From a virus, in the IMG/VR virus record IMGVR_UViG_3300045999_002229, positions 1-34,084 of that record: a stretch of 34,084 nt of DNA. One strand, written 5' to 3'. This document shows positions 23,781 to 29,941 of this stretch, piece after piece. A program made the translations under genes and the position numbers. The notes beneath the pieces are model-generated. The model searched no databases and was not told where the DNA came from. It was given only the letters and a program-made list of their open reading frames with translations. Within the stretch, counting starts at the first letter, position 1; each line of letters opens with the position of its first letter.

Positions 23781-24959
23781 ATGCCATCGACCATAACGAT
23801 AGACGAGGAATTGTATAAATACTGCACGCCTCGTCAGAAACAAGTTCTCGAAGCTATAGAGCGCCTTGGAAGTGCTAGGGCAGCAGCCACTGAATTAGGC
23901 ATGAACATTGGCGGCGCAAGTGAGACTTATGTTGCTGTAAAGCGCAAGGCTGCAAAATTTGGCTATGCGCCTGAGCATGACTTCACTCGACCTGTTCCTG
24001 ATGGCTATGTAGCCAAGGGCGTCAGCACCTATTATAATTCTGAAGGCAAACCAGCAGGACAATGGGTAAAGGCATCACTTAGCCATGAGGCTCTTGTGGA
24101 TGCCATGAGAGAGGCGGTTGAGGGCTTTAAGGACGAGATACCGCCTGTGGTATCAATCGTTGCTCCAGCGGCTTCTGAGGAGCATCTGTGCAACCTTTAT
24201 ACCTTCACTGATTACCACCTTGGGATGCTGGCATGGCATAAAGAAGGCGGCAGCGATTGGAACATATCTATCGCAGAGCGCACCATTATTGCTGCACTGC
24301 AACAAATGATAGAACAAAGCCCAAAGGCTCACACGGCAGTTATTAACATCCAGGGCGACTTTCTGCATACAGACGGCAAGACGCCAGTAACGCCAGCGTC
24401 AAAGCACGTTCTGGATGCTGACAGCCGATTCCCCAAGATACGGCGCTCCGCGATTCGCATCATTCGATCACTGGTAACCATGTCTTTGCAGCGCCATCAG
24501 GAAGTGCATCTGATTATCGCTGAAGGCAACCACGATGAAGAAAGCGCCGGATGGCTGGCTGACCTGTTCTCCGTGCATTACGAGGAGGAGCCTCGCGTAA
24601 CTGTCAATGACAGCGTGCTTCCATTCTATGTGCTGGAATGGGGCAATACGATGCTAGGCATTCATCACGGTCACAAGGTGAAGAACGAAAGCCTACCGCT
24701 GCTGTTTGCGGCACAGTTCCCGCAAGAATGGGGACGCACTACCCGCCGCGAGATACACTGCGGACATCGCCACCACAGGGACGAAAAAGAGTATAATGGC
24801 GTGACGGTGGTTCAACATCCAACATTAGCTGCGCGTGATGCCTATGCTGCTCGTGGCGGCTGGATTGCGGATCGAGCAGCCTGGGCAATAACGTACCATA
24901 AAAAGTATGGCGCTGTTGGCCGTGTTATGGTAACTACAGAAATGTTGGATATAAGCTAA
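23781..24959 (+). CDS. Winged-HTH plus calcineurin-like metallophosphoesterase (392 aa)
   Basis: The N-terminal 60 residues are helical with a helix-turn-helix look (TPRQKQVLEAIERLGSARAA). The metallophosphoesterase core carries every expected metal motif: TDYH at 143-146, GDFLH at 192-196, GNHDE at 249-253, HHGH at 295-298 and CGHRHH at 327-332. It likely binds two divalent metals and cleaves a phosphodiester or phosphomonoester; the substrate is unknown. It abuts Rz1 with no gap and is the last gene of the late operon. The HTH suggests DNA contact, so a DNA-end or nucleotide substrate is conceivable. Similar proteins occur in many phages without known function. Confidence 0.88.
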   Translation: MPSTITIDEELYKYCTPRQKQVLEAIERLGSARAAATELGMNIGGASETYVAVKRKAAKFGYAPEHDFTRPVPDGYVAKGVSTYYNSEGKPAGQWVKASLSHEALVDAMREAVEGFKDEIPPVVSIVAPAASEEHLCNLYTFTDYHLGMLAWHKEGGSDWNISIAERTIIAALQQMIEQSPKAHTAVINIQGDFLHTDGKTPVTPASKHVLDADSRFPKIRRSAIRIIRSLVTMSLQRHQEVHLIIAEGNHDEESAGWLADLFSVHYEEEPRVTVNDSVLPFYVLEWGNTMLGIHHGHKVKNESLPLLFAAQFPQEWGRTTRREIHCGHRHHRDEKEYNGVTVVQHPTLAARDAYAARGGWIADRAAWAITYHKKYGAVGRVMVTTEMLDIS

Positions 24960-24962
24960 TCC

Positions 24963-25007
24963 CCACCATCGCTGCGGCGGTGATCCCCGTCACCTTCGGG
25001 TGGCGGG
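24963..25007. terminator. Paired hairpins between converging operons
   Basis: Two stem-loops lie between the late-gene stop (24959) and the end of the minus-strand operon (25014). The second is strong: nine pairs (24986-24994 with 24999-25007, one G-U) closed by a UUCG loop. The first (24963-24981) is imperfect. There is no long U-tract, so termination efficiency is uncertain. A bidirectional role is likely from position. Confidence 0.65.
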
Positions 25008-25013
25008 ACTTTA

Positions 25014-25205
25014 CTAAACGAATTGCAAGCCAAATGTCCGCAAGGTATCTTGCCCACGCTCAAAATCTTCTTCTTCATAATATGGGCCACCACAGCAGTC
25101 TGGATCGCTACATGAGTTGTCGCCCAAATAGCCAAGCATATCAGAGCAAGCCTGATGAAGCTCACTTAATTGGTCAATATTAATATTTCGCCATTCGTCT
25201 GTCAT
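25014..25205 (-). CDS. Small acidic protein with Cys motif (63 aa)
   Basis: This is the last gene of the minus-strand operon; its start overlaps the stop of the upstream gene by 4 bases (ATGA). The middle has CSDPDCCGGPYYEEEDFERG, with two close cysteine groups that could bind a metal. The rest is acidic and helical. No family is recognised. Coupled translation and good ORF packing support a real gene. Confidence 0.6.
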   Translation of the reverse strand: MTDEWRNINIDQLSELHQACSDMLGYLGDNSCSDPDCCGGPYYEEEDFERGQDTLRTFGLQFV

Positions 25206-25513
25206 TTGCTTTGCTCCTGTAGTGCTGCGCGGACAATATCAACGGCATCACGCGCAATGTTGTGCGTCTGGCTGCCCTGTCCCCACTCCACACCAACAGC
25301 TTTGCACCACTTGTTCATTTTTGTAAGCACCGCATCGCTCTGTGTGGGCTGGCGGACAGTCTTAACGGCAATCTCTGCCAACTTTTCAGCCAAGTCCTCA
25401 CCTATGGTGTGCCCATTTTCATGCAGCTCGACTTCAAGCAGGGCAGACAGGTGGCCGATTGCGTATTCGTCTGATTTATCCGCAAGCACTGCGCTGTCTT
25501 TATCATTGGTCAT
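25202..25513 (-). CDS. Hypothetical helical protein (103 aa)
   Basis: The product is acidic and helical (LSALLEVELHENGHTIGEDL, AEKLAEIAVKTVRQ) and ends in a segment with Asn, Trp and Asp residues (TKMNKWCKAVGVEWGQ). Its start overlaps the upstream gene by 11 bases and its stop overlaps the downstream one by 4. No domain can be named. It belongs to a run of small accessory genes downstream of the recombination cluster, which often hold host-takeover or anti-defence proteins; that role is only a guess from position. Confidence 0.6.
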   Translation of the reverse strand: MTNDKDSAVLADKSDEYAIGHLSALLEVELHENGHTIGEDLAEKLAEIAVKTVRQPTQSDAVLTKMNKWCKAVGVEWGQGSQTHNIARDAVDIVRAALQEQSK

Positions 25514-25793
25514 CGTTCTTTTCCCTTATCTCAAAGCCAAGCGCGTCCAGTGCGGCGCGGAGTGATGGTTCAGCGTTATAGATGTCCCTGTCGGACCATC
25601 CAGCCTTTTTCATCGCCTCCAACAGCGGGTCAGGCTTGGGCTTGGGGATGATGAAGCGCTCAAGAGCCGGAAACTCCACCTCATGCTTGAACACCTCGAC
25701 AACAACCTCCACCGCATCGCTCACCTCTTGCCGGAAGTCGTGCAGCTTCTGCTCGGTGGCTTCGCAGTTGGGGCAGTGTTGTGTCTTAATCAT
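25503..25793 (-). CDS. Hypothetical protein with N-terminal CxxC (96 aa)
   Basis: The protein starts MIKTQHCPNCEATEQKLHDF, giving one CxxC pair that could be half of a zinc site, followed by a helix (VSDAVEVVVEVFKHEVEF). A Pro/Lys linker and a C-terminal segment LLEAMKKAGWSDRDIYNAEP follow. No second Cys pair is present, so metal binding would need dimerisation. The ATG overlaps the stop of the preceding gene by 4 bases. Function unknown. Confidence 0.6.
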   Translation of the reverse strand: MIKTQHCPNCEATEQKLHDFRQEVSDAVEVVVEVFKHEVEFPALERFIIPKPKPDPLLEAMKKAGWSDRDIYNAEPSLRAALDALGFEIREKNDDQ

Positions 25794-25921
25794 TTACCCT
25801 GCTCCTGCTCTTTGCGGCGCTCTGCGAACGTCTTGCCGTCTGCTCCACGAAGCGGCCATGCGCTATCGGATGAAACTCTGTGCTTCTTGCCCATAGGGGC
25901 TGCTTGTGCTGGCTTGATCAT
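25790..25921 (-). CDS. Small basic hypothetical protein (43 aa)
   Basis: The frame is open back to 25972, but the ATG at 25921 overlaps the stop of an upstream membrane-peptide ORF by 4 bases (ATGA) and gives MIKPAQAAPMGKKHRVSSDS as a natural start. The C-terminus is charged (KTFAERRKEQEQGK). No family recognised. The chain of ATGA overlaps on both sides is the main support. Confidence 0.5.
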   Translation of the reverse strand: MIKPAQAAPMGKKHRVSSDSAWPLRGADGKTFAERRKEQEQGK

Positions 25922-26013
25922 GACCACACCGGATTTTCTGTAAGAAACATAGTTATGACAATAACTAGCCATATTGTGACCAGCCAGAATTGTGTTTTTG
26001 ATACCTTTTGCAT
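25918..26013 (-). CDS. Tiny single-span membrane peptide (31 aa)
   Basis: ATG 26013 has AGGAA upstream. The product consists of a short polar start (MQKVSKTQ), one strongly hydrophobic span (FWLVTIWLVIVITMFL) and a short tail. Its stop overlaps the next ATG by 4 bases, as elsewhere in this operon. It could be an inhibitor acting at the inner membrane; function unknown. Confidence 0.5.
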   Translation of the reverse strand: MQKVSKTQFWLVTIWLVIVITMFLTENPVWS

Positions 26014-26083
26014 TTTAAGTTCCTTATTTGGCGGGGCATGGCCCCTGGTTGGTTTTCATTCTATAAACGCGATAAATAATAAA

Positions 26084-26097
26084 TAAAAGCGTTTTTT
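26084..26097. repeat. 14-base repeat TAAAAGCGTTTTTT, copy 1
   Basis: The identical 14-mer also occurs at 29155-29168 inside the divergent promoter region. Both sit in AT-rich intergenic DNA upstream of minus-strand genes. The AAAA-GCG-TTTT core is a short dyad. It may be an operator or part of a promoter shared by the two transcription starts. This copy lies in the 135-base gap 26014-26148, which otherwise holds the terminator of the upstream gene. Confidence 0.6.
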
Positions 26098-26108
26098 GCA
26101 TTACGCAT

Positions 26109-26150
26109 AAAAAAGACGGGCCGCATAATGCAAACCCGCCCTTTTCCGTC
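26109..26150 (-). terminator. Intrinsic terminator on the minus strand
   Basis: Read on the minus strand, GACGG (26150-26146) pairs with CCGTC (26119-26115), and a run of six T follows (26114-26109). The stem begins inside the stop codon of the gene ending at 26149. The loop is long (26 bases) with inner GC-rich pairing possible. The small genes downstream would then need their own promoter in 26014-26108. Confidence 0.55.
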
Positions 26151-26376
26151 ACAAAAGCAATCTTTGTGGTATCTGTAAAATCCAGCCATGTTGCTTGGCA
26201 ACCTGAACAAAACGCTTCTTATCCAGTGTATGCTGCCCAGCAAGAAGCTGTGCCTTTAGCAACGCTCGACTGGCTTCCGCTGTGCTGTCAGTATATCGCT
26301 TGCTGATCCATTCCATTTGAACAAATGCCTTGTGGCTTTTTCTATGTTCAAAGTTGAATTTAGGATTACGCTCCAT
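26149..26376 (-). CDS. Hypothetical basic protein (75 aa)
   Basis: The protein starts MERNPKFNFEHRKSHKAF and contains SKRYTDSTAEASRALLKAQL and a C-terminal RFVQVAKQHGWILQI. It is basic and probably helical. AGGAAATAAC precedes the ATG at a good distance. It lies directly downstream of the SSB gene. A DNA-associated role is possible from charge and position, but no family is recognised. Confidence 0.65.
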   Translation of the reverse strand: MERNPKFNFEHRKSHKAFVQMEWISKRYTDSTAEASRALLKAQLLAGQHTLDKKRFVQVAKQHGWILQIPQRLLL

Positions 26377-26390
26377 GTTATTTCCTTATT

Positions 26391-26759
26391 CTAAAACGGC
26401 ACGGAATCGTCAAGATCATCATCAAACGTAGTATGCTGGTTCTGGCTTACTGGTGTTGATGCTCCAGCTTGAGCGCGTGGCCCTGTGTCGATGCTACCGA
26501 CCCGCACGTTGAACTGTGGCTTGCCTTCATATTCGTCATGCGTCAATTCGCCAGAAATAAAGACCTTGGTTCCCTTGGTAAGACCGCCAGCAAATGCTTC
26601 TGCTGCCTTGCCCCATAAGCTGCACCGATACCAAACGCTGCCAGCATCTTTGCCGAATCCGTTCTTGACGCCAACGTTGAAGCTTAGAACCTTGCTATCG
26701 CGTGTATCGCGCAACTCAGCATCTTTGCCAATGTTACCTGAAATTGTGATTAACTGCAT
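26391..26759 (-). CDS. ssb: Single-stranded DNA-binding protein (SSB)
   Basis: The 122-aa protein shows the OB-fold pattern of bacterial-type SSB: LITISGNIGKDAELRDT at the N-terminus, VLSFNVGVKNGFGKD, WYRCSLWGKAAEA, and GTKVFISGELTHDEYEGKP. It ends in the acidic tip DDSVPF, close to the bacterial DDDIPF consensus through which SSB recruits partners such as RecO, exonucleases and primase. AGGAGA precedes the ATG by 8 bases. It works with ERF and YqaJ encoded upstream in the same operon. Confidence 0.93.
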   Translation of the reverse strand: MQLITISGNIGKDAELRDTRDSKVLSFNVGVKNGFGKDAGSVWYRCSLWGKAAEAFAGGLTKGTKVFISGELTHDEYEGKPQFNVRVGSIDTGPRAQAGASTPVSQNQHTTFDDDLDDSVPF

Positions 26760-26769
26760 AAATATTCTC

Positions 26770-27003
26770 CTATAGTCCTAAAGCGGTCATGTATGTGTCG
26801 AGTATCGCTTGATATTCTGCGCGGTCATGGTCTTTCATTGCCCGTAGGCGAATAACTGGGCGCATGATTTTAGTATCATAACCCATAGCTTTTGCTTCAT
26901 TAAAGACATCACGAATATCATCGCTGATGCCCTTTTTTTCCTCGTTCAAGCGTTCGATCCGCTCAATAAAAAGCCGAAGTTGGTCGCTGTTTGCTTCACT
27001 CAT
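26770..27003 (-). CDS. GapR/DUF2312-like nucleoid-associated protein (77 aa)
   Basis: ATG 27003 is chosen because GGAG lies 9 bases upstream; a GTG three codons earlier is possible. The sequence [20 protein letters not shown], with the later segments [12 protein letters not shown] and [19 protein letters not shown], is the full pattern of the DUF2312/GapR family. Cellular GapR of alphaproteobacteria binds overtwisted, AT-rich DNA ahead of replication and transcription and stimulates topoisomerases. The phage copy has nearly the entire domain, so DNA binding is likely preserved. It overlaps the NinB gene by 8 bases. It is the best host-class clue in the window. Confidence 0.9.
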   Translation of the reverse strand: MSEANSDQLRLFIERIERLNEEKKGISDDIRDVFNEAKAMGYDTKIMRPVIRLRAMKDHDRAEYQAILDTYMTALGL

Positions 27004-27376
27004 ATTCTTCACTCCATTTCACATCATTTTGCGCCCCATACGCATAGATAAATTCAATCAGGTCGGACATCTGAGTCTTTGTTAGCTTCGATGTCTTAAA
27101 GCCTACTGGGAAAGGCTGATTGTTTAGGCCCATTGTGAACATCACTTCATGCCCTAATGCTGCCATAAATATACACTTCCAAATTTCTGGTATGTGATGC
27201 CTATCCTCTGGTGCTGCCCGACTAATGTCCGAAAGCATGGCCCACATTTTTGAGTTCTGATCGTCACTGCGCTTGGCTGCGCTGATCTTAACGACTGCAT
27301 CCTGTGGAGCCTTGTCGATTAACTGGTGAGCCAATCGCCTTTGATATTCACCACGAAGCCAGACTGTCTGCGTCAC
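26996..27376 (-). CDS. NinB-like recombination protein (126 aa)
   Basis: The start is GTG 27376, overlapping the upstream stop by 4 bases. The central segment [19 protein letters not shown] matches the NinB (lambda Orf) family signature RxxxQNxxMWxxLxDIS, and the C-terminal [18 protein letters not shown] also fits. Lambda Orf is a RecFOR-like mediator that loads recombinase or annealing protein on SSB-coated DNA. Here it is flanked by SSB, nuclease and annealing-protein genes, exactly the right company. Confidence 0.88.
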   Translation of the reverse strand: MTQTVWLRGEYQRRLAHQLIDKAPQDAVVKISAAKRSDDQNSKMWAMLSDISRAAPEDRHHIPEIWKCIFMAALGHEVMFTMGLNNQPFPVGFKTSKLTKTQMSDLIEFIYAYGAQNDVKWSEEYE

Positions 27377-27705
27377 TTGTCTTGTGCCTCTTTAATCTCA
27401 CGCGCCTTTGGGCTGGCTTTGCAAAAGGCTTCAATCAAAGCCTCAATGTCAACACCTTTCCAAAAGGTCTGCTCACCAACTGTGTGCTGCTCGCTGTGAT
27501 GTTCGCGGCATAATGGGACTACTCGCCAATCGTCTGGCTTTTGCCCCATCCCTGCACCGCTGCCATAACGAACGTGAGCGCATTCGATTGGCATCCCCTG
27601 GCAACCATCCTTGGCACAATGGAACGAACGAATGAAGTTCAAATGTCCCTGTGAGCGCCACCGCGCTGTCCGCTTTGGCTTCTTGGCGATGCGATTAGGC
27701 AGCAT
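27373..27705 (-). CDS. HNH-type nuclease (110 aa)
   Basis: ATG 27705 overlaps the upstream gene by 11 bases; the longer frame to 27846 would overlap that gene heavily and is rejected. Zinc and catalytic residues are C30, C35, C42, H44, C66, H69, H70 and H74 in HCAKDGCQGMP, ECAHVRYG and PLCREHHSEQH, ending with GEQTFW. This resembles the DUF968/YbcO-like nucleases found beside NinB in lambdoid phages. It probably cuts recombination intermediates or single strands. Exact substrate unknown. Confidence 0.85.
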   Translation of the reverse strand: MLPNRIAKKPKRTARWRSQGHLNFIRSFHCAKDGCQGMPIECAHVRYGSGAGMGQKPDDWRVVPLCREHHSEQHTVGEQTFWKGVDIEALIEAFCKASPKAREIKEAQDK

Positions 27706-27916
27706 CTTCAAGTTCCAGGCTATACTCAGCAACGTAGGATGATTCGCCCCAGCGATTGACCACCTCAATCTTTTTGGTTTTAATTTTATGCCCAGCCTTT
27801 CGCAGATCGTTAATGCGCGATGCAAGTCGATAGATGCCAAGGTCATTCAATGCTGTCATTGGTCTGATTGGCCCAACAGTAAGCAAGTGATCGAAAACTC
27901 TTTCATTCTGTGTCAT
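27695..27916 (-). CDS. Helix-turn-helix protein, HTH_39-like (73 aa)
   Basis: The segment TVGPIRPMTALNDLGIYRLAS, followed by RINDLRKAGHKIKTKKIEV, is the typical winged HTH of small phage proteins in which an Arg-rich recognition helix precedes a beta wing. It ends with SYVAEYSLEL. The gene overlaps neighbours by 4 and 11 bases. It may regulate the operon or assist the recombination proteins by binding DNA. The fold call is good; the target is unknown. Confidence 0.8.
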   Translation of the reverse strand: MTQNERVFDHLLTVGPIRPMTALNDLGIYRLASRINDLRKAGHKIKTKKIEVVNRWGESSYVAEYSLELEDAA

Positions 27917-28545
27917 GATTGCTCTCCTAGTTTTGATAACGCTTTTACGTCTTCATCGACTTCTACAAGAAATTCGGCAACCTCTGATTCCAGAATCGCC
28001 AGCATATCGTTGTCACGCTGCACCCGCTGGATGTAAAGCATAAGATGGTCTGGCATTCGTGGATCGAAGCTTACGAAATCGCACCATTGACGATCGGCGC
28101 AAGCCATCTGCCATTGCATCTGGAGTATATATTTGTGCGCGATTTGATTAGTTTTGAGCACTTCTATGTGTGTGCTGCTGTTGGGACATTTTATTTCCAG
28201 GCAGCCATCGTCGCCCACAAGCCCGTCAGGGCTGGCGTGAGAGCCGATAATGGTCGGGTGCTTATACAACCCCACCTCAGTAACATCGTGGCCTGTGACG
28301 AAGCTGTAGGCGATTCTAGCCTCATCTTCCTTCTCCTGTCCCCAGATCATAGCGGAGCTTGCAAATCCTTCCTCCTGCTGGCCTGTGAGCCGTTCGACCA
28401 CAAGCTTGGCGCGAAGGTTAGCGCGTGATGCTCCCCAGCCTGATTTGGTCTTGGCTAGTGCGTCTGCCAGTTGGGAAGCGCCAAGGCTCCCACAACGTGC
28501 TGCAAACCACTCTGGGCTGCGCTGGATAATAGCTGCGTCTGTCAT
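27913..28545 (-). CDS. YqaJ-family exonuclease (lambda exonuclease-like)
   Basis: The 210-aa protein shows the full PD-(D/E)XK exonuclease pattern: RSPEWFAARCGSLGAS at 9-24, GQEKEDEAR at 69-77, SPDG at 105-108 (Asp107), LEIKCP at 116-121 (Glu117, Lys119) and a YILQMQWQM helix at about 139-147. Lambda Exo-type enzymes resect 5' ends of double-stranded DNA. They act as a pair with a single-strand annealing protein, here the ERF protein encoded immediately upstream with a 4-base overlap. All catalytic residues are present. Confidence 0.93.
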   Translation of the reverse strand: MTDAAIIQRSPEWFAARCGSLGASQLADALAKTKSGWGASRANLRAKLVVERLTGQQEEGFASSAMIWGQEKEDEARIAYSFVTGHDVTEVGLYKHPTIIGSHASPDGLVGDDGCLEIKCPNSSTHIEVLKTNQIAHKYILQMQWQMACADRQWCDFVSFDPRMPDHLMLYIQRVQRDNDMLAILESEVAEFLVEVDEDVKALSKLGEQS

Positions 28546-29102
28546 GCCAGCTTCTTTTCTAATGCAGCCTTAACCGCATCGAAGCGGGTTTCCTGCAATT
28601 CCTTGAGGGCGGTGATTTTGTAATGCTTGCAGAGCAAAGCCAAGTCGGTCTTGGTTGCGTCTACTAAGCCCTGCAATTCAGCAAACTGTTCGTCGCTGAT
28701 AAACTTAGCCCGTGGCGCTGGTTCGCTCTTGCCTGTCGTGGCATCCAATGCGTCATGCTCGACGATGCAAAGGGCTGCTGTCCAAAGGTAGCGGGTGGAA
28801 TAGGTCTCGCAAGCGCCAATGTTCTGAATCTCGTGACAGCCTTTAAGATTGGCTGAACCCATTGGGCTGTGAATGATAACCTGTGAACCATCTTCAACAT
28901 CGACAATGTGCATTGACGCTGTGGTTTCCGAAAAGCTGATGATCGCGCAAAGCCCAACATCGTTAAAGATGCGAAGGGCTGGAATCACAAAGTCAGAAAG
29001 CTCGAAATATTTGTATCCAGCAAACGTGTTATGACCGGACTTTTTGAGCGGTAATGCGTGGAAGGCAATCCGCGCTTCGTTAATCTTTTTATGTACTGGC
29101 AT
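28542..29102 (-). CDS. erf: ERF-family single-strand annealing protein (186 aa)
   Basis: The N-terminal domain has the ERF signature: KINEARIAFHALPLKKSGHN, then YKYFELSDFVIPALR, later GSANLKGCHEIQNIGACETY and STRYLWTAAL. The C-terminal third, after a charged linker (about 125 on), is helical and more variable, as in other ERF proteins. P22 Erf anneals single strands and circularises the infecting genome. It is the first gene of the minus-strand operon. AAGGAGAT lies upstream of ATG, the strongest ribosome site of the operon. Confidence 0.92.
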   Translation of the reverse strand: MPVHKKINEARIAFHALPLKKSGHNTFAGYKYFELSDFVIPALRIFNDVGLCAIISFSETTASMHIVDVEDGSQVIIHSPMGSANLKGCHEIQNIGACETYSTRYLWTAALCIVEHDALDATTGKSEPAPRAKFISDEQFAELQGLVDATKTDLALLCKHYKITALKELQETRFDAVKAALEKKLA

Positions 29103-29139
29103 TGCGGTATCTCCTTTTATTTGCCAAACCCCTTGTAAC

Positions 29140-29148
29140 TAATTCACA
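29140..29148 (+). promoter_or_regulatory. DnaA-box-like 9-mer
   Basis: TAATTCACA differs from the bacterial DnaA-box consensus TTATNCACA at one position. It overlaps the -10/start region of the minus-strand promoter. The phage encodes a DnaA domain IV protein (32774-33067), so regulation at this point is plausible. One near-match of 9 bases can occur by chance. Confidence 0.35.
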
Positions 29149-29173
29149 GGATATTAAAAGCGTTTTTTATTAT
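29143..29173 (+). promoter_or_regulatory. Candidate plus-strand early promoter
   Basis: TTCACA (29143-29148) and TATTAT (29168-29173) are each one base from the sigma-70 consensus, but the spacer is 19 bases, longer than ideal. Transcription would start near 29180, just before the HTH gene at 29194. It overlaps the minus-strand promoter. Confidence 0.4.
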
Positions 29174-29176
29174 CAA
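29148..29176 (-). promoter_or_regulatory. Minus-strand early promoter for the recombination operon
   Basis: On the minus strand TTGATA (29176-29171) and TATCCT (29153-29148) are separated by an ideal 17 bases. The predicted start is near 29141, about 40 bases before the ERF start codon. The spacer contains the second copy of the 14-base repeat. This is the best sigma-70 promoter candidate in the window. Confidence 0.6.
29155..29168. repeat. 14-base repeat TAAAAGCGTTTTTT, copy 2
   Basis: It is identical to 26084-26097. This copy lies exactly between the -35 and -10 boxes of the minus-strand promoter, where a bound protein could block or bend the DNA. It supports a shared operator read by a phage HTH protein. 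Confidence 0.6.
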
Positions 29177-29193
29177 CCGAAAGAAAGTTTAAT

Positions 29194-29400
29194 ATGACCA
29201 GTGCAGAGCAAGCTATTGCGGACTTTTTCAGCATCGCAAAGACGCATAAAATCAGGGCTTACCAGATAGCAAATGAAGCTGGCATAACTCGTGTCACGCT
29301 TTCTAATTGGAAAAGCAATCGCACCGATCCGCAACTAGGCATATGGCTTGCGGCTAATGAAGCGCTGAATCGCCTGGTGCAGCAGAAACTTAACACATGA
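29194..29400 (+). CDS. Small HTH regulator, XRE/Cro-like (68 aa)
   Basis: The first gene of the plus-strand early operon. Residues about 20-50 contain an HTH (IRAYQIANEAGITRVTLSNW) in the style of Cro-type proteins, preceded and followed by helices. Its start is in the divergent control region, so it may regulate both promoters, including the 14-base repeat sites. The stop overlaps the next gene by 4 bases (ATGA). No cleavage domain like that of CI is present. Confidence 0.8.
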   Translation: MTSAEQAIADFFSIAKTHKIRAYQIANEAGITRVTLSNWKSNRTDPQLGIWLAANEALNRLVQQKLNT

Positions 29401-29741
29401 GGCATTTCGGCAAATATCGTGCCGTCAAGTCGCAGTGCAATGCTGGCCACACCCATGACAGCAAACGTGAAGCTATCAGATGCAATGAGCTTCACGATCT
29501 GCAAGCGGCTGGCGCTATCAGTGACCTAATCACACACCCGCAATACTGGTTCGTCATCAACGGCAAACAGCTAAAGCATCCAAACGGCAGGCGCGTTGGC
29601 TATTTATCAGACTTCGAATATATCGAGAATGGTATGGTAGTGACCGAGGATGTGAAGGGAGTCGTTGTTAGGGATTGGCCTTTACGCCGAGCTGTCTTTA
29701 AGGCTCTATTCCCTAATCACGTTTTCCGCGAGACCAAATAA
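29397..29741 (+). CDS. DUF1064-like predicted nuclease (114 aa)
   Basis: The pattern HFGKYRAVKSQC, then HDSKREAIRCNELHDLQAAG with ISDLITHPQYWFV, and later GYLSDFEYIENGMVVTEDVK, matches DUF1064 phage proteins, which have a restriction-endonuclease-like fold. The likely catalytic acidic and Lys residues lie in SDFEY (Asp) and EDVKG (Glu/Asp and Lys). It may act on branched DNA like a resolvase; this is a suggestion from the family, not shown. It follows the HTH gene with a 4-base overlap. Confidence 0.82.
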   Translation: MRHFGKYRAVKSQCNAGHTHDSKREAIRCNELHDLQAAGAISDLITHPQYWFVINGKQLKHPNGRRVGYLSDFEYIENGMVVTEDVKGVVVRDWPLRRAVFKALFPNHVFRETK

Positions 29742-29745
29742 AAAA

Positions 29746-29941
29746 ACGGGCAGTGCGACCGAGAAAGCCCAATCCAAACACTGCCCAGTCCGTTGGTAAG
29801 GAGGCACCAATCCGCGCAAGATACTCTGATAGCGTATTGCTGGTCAATCACTCGCAAAAATTATCTTTTACAAATGCGTGTTTTGAGTTATGTAAGAGCG
29901 AGCGGGGAGTGCTAAGAGAGGAAAGGCACTCGACCCGCTCT
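29746..29941 (+). ncRNA. Intergenic segment rich in inverted repeats (possible leader RNA)
   Basis: This gap of about 230 bases holds no convincing gene. Three inverted repeats lie in it: 29748-29755 with 29779-29786 (8 pairs, 23-base loop), 29816-29824 with 29834-29840 (7 pairs, 2-base bulge), and 29900-29912 with 29926-29940 (13 pairs, 2-base bulge, 13-base loop). The last is strong. It lies 30 bases before a nuclease gene that has a GGAGG site. It could be a terminator/attenuator region, a leader RNA or a small RNA. Also, AGGAGGCAC occurs twice (near 29799 and just before 29971). Expression is not shown. Confidence 0.4.

Noticed and set aside
25170-25565. 131-codon plus-strand ORF
   Set aside because: It runs opposite three small genes linked by ATGA-type overlaps; its composition (Ser, Cys, Leu) is typical of an antisense frame.
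27706-27846. Longer form of the HNH nuclease
   Set aside because: It would overlap the HTH gene by about 150 bases; ATG 27705 gives the normal 11-base overlap seen elsewhere in this operon.
28045-28428. 127-codon plus-strand ORF
   Set aside because: It lies wholly opposite the YqaJ exonuclease, whose motifs are all intact, has no ribosome site and encodes no recognisable domain.
29194-29400. CI-type lysogeny repressor
   Set aside because: Only an HTH is present, with no C-terminal cleavage or dimerisation domain, and no integrase or attachment site was found in the window.
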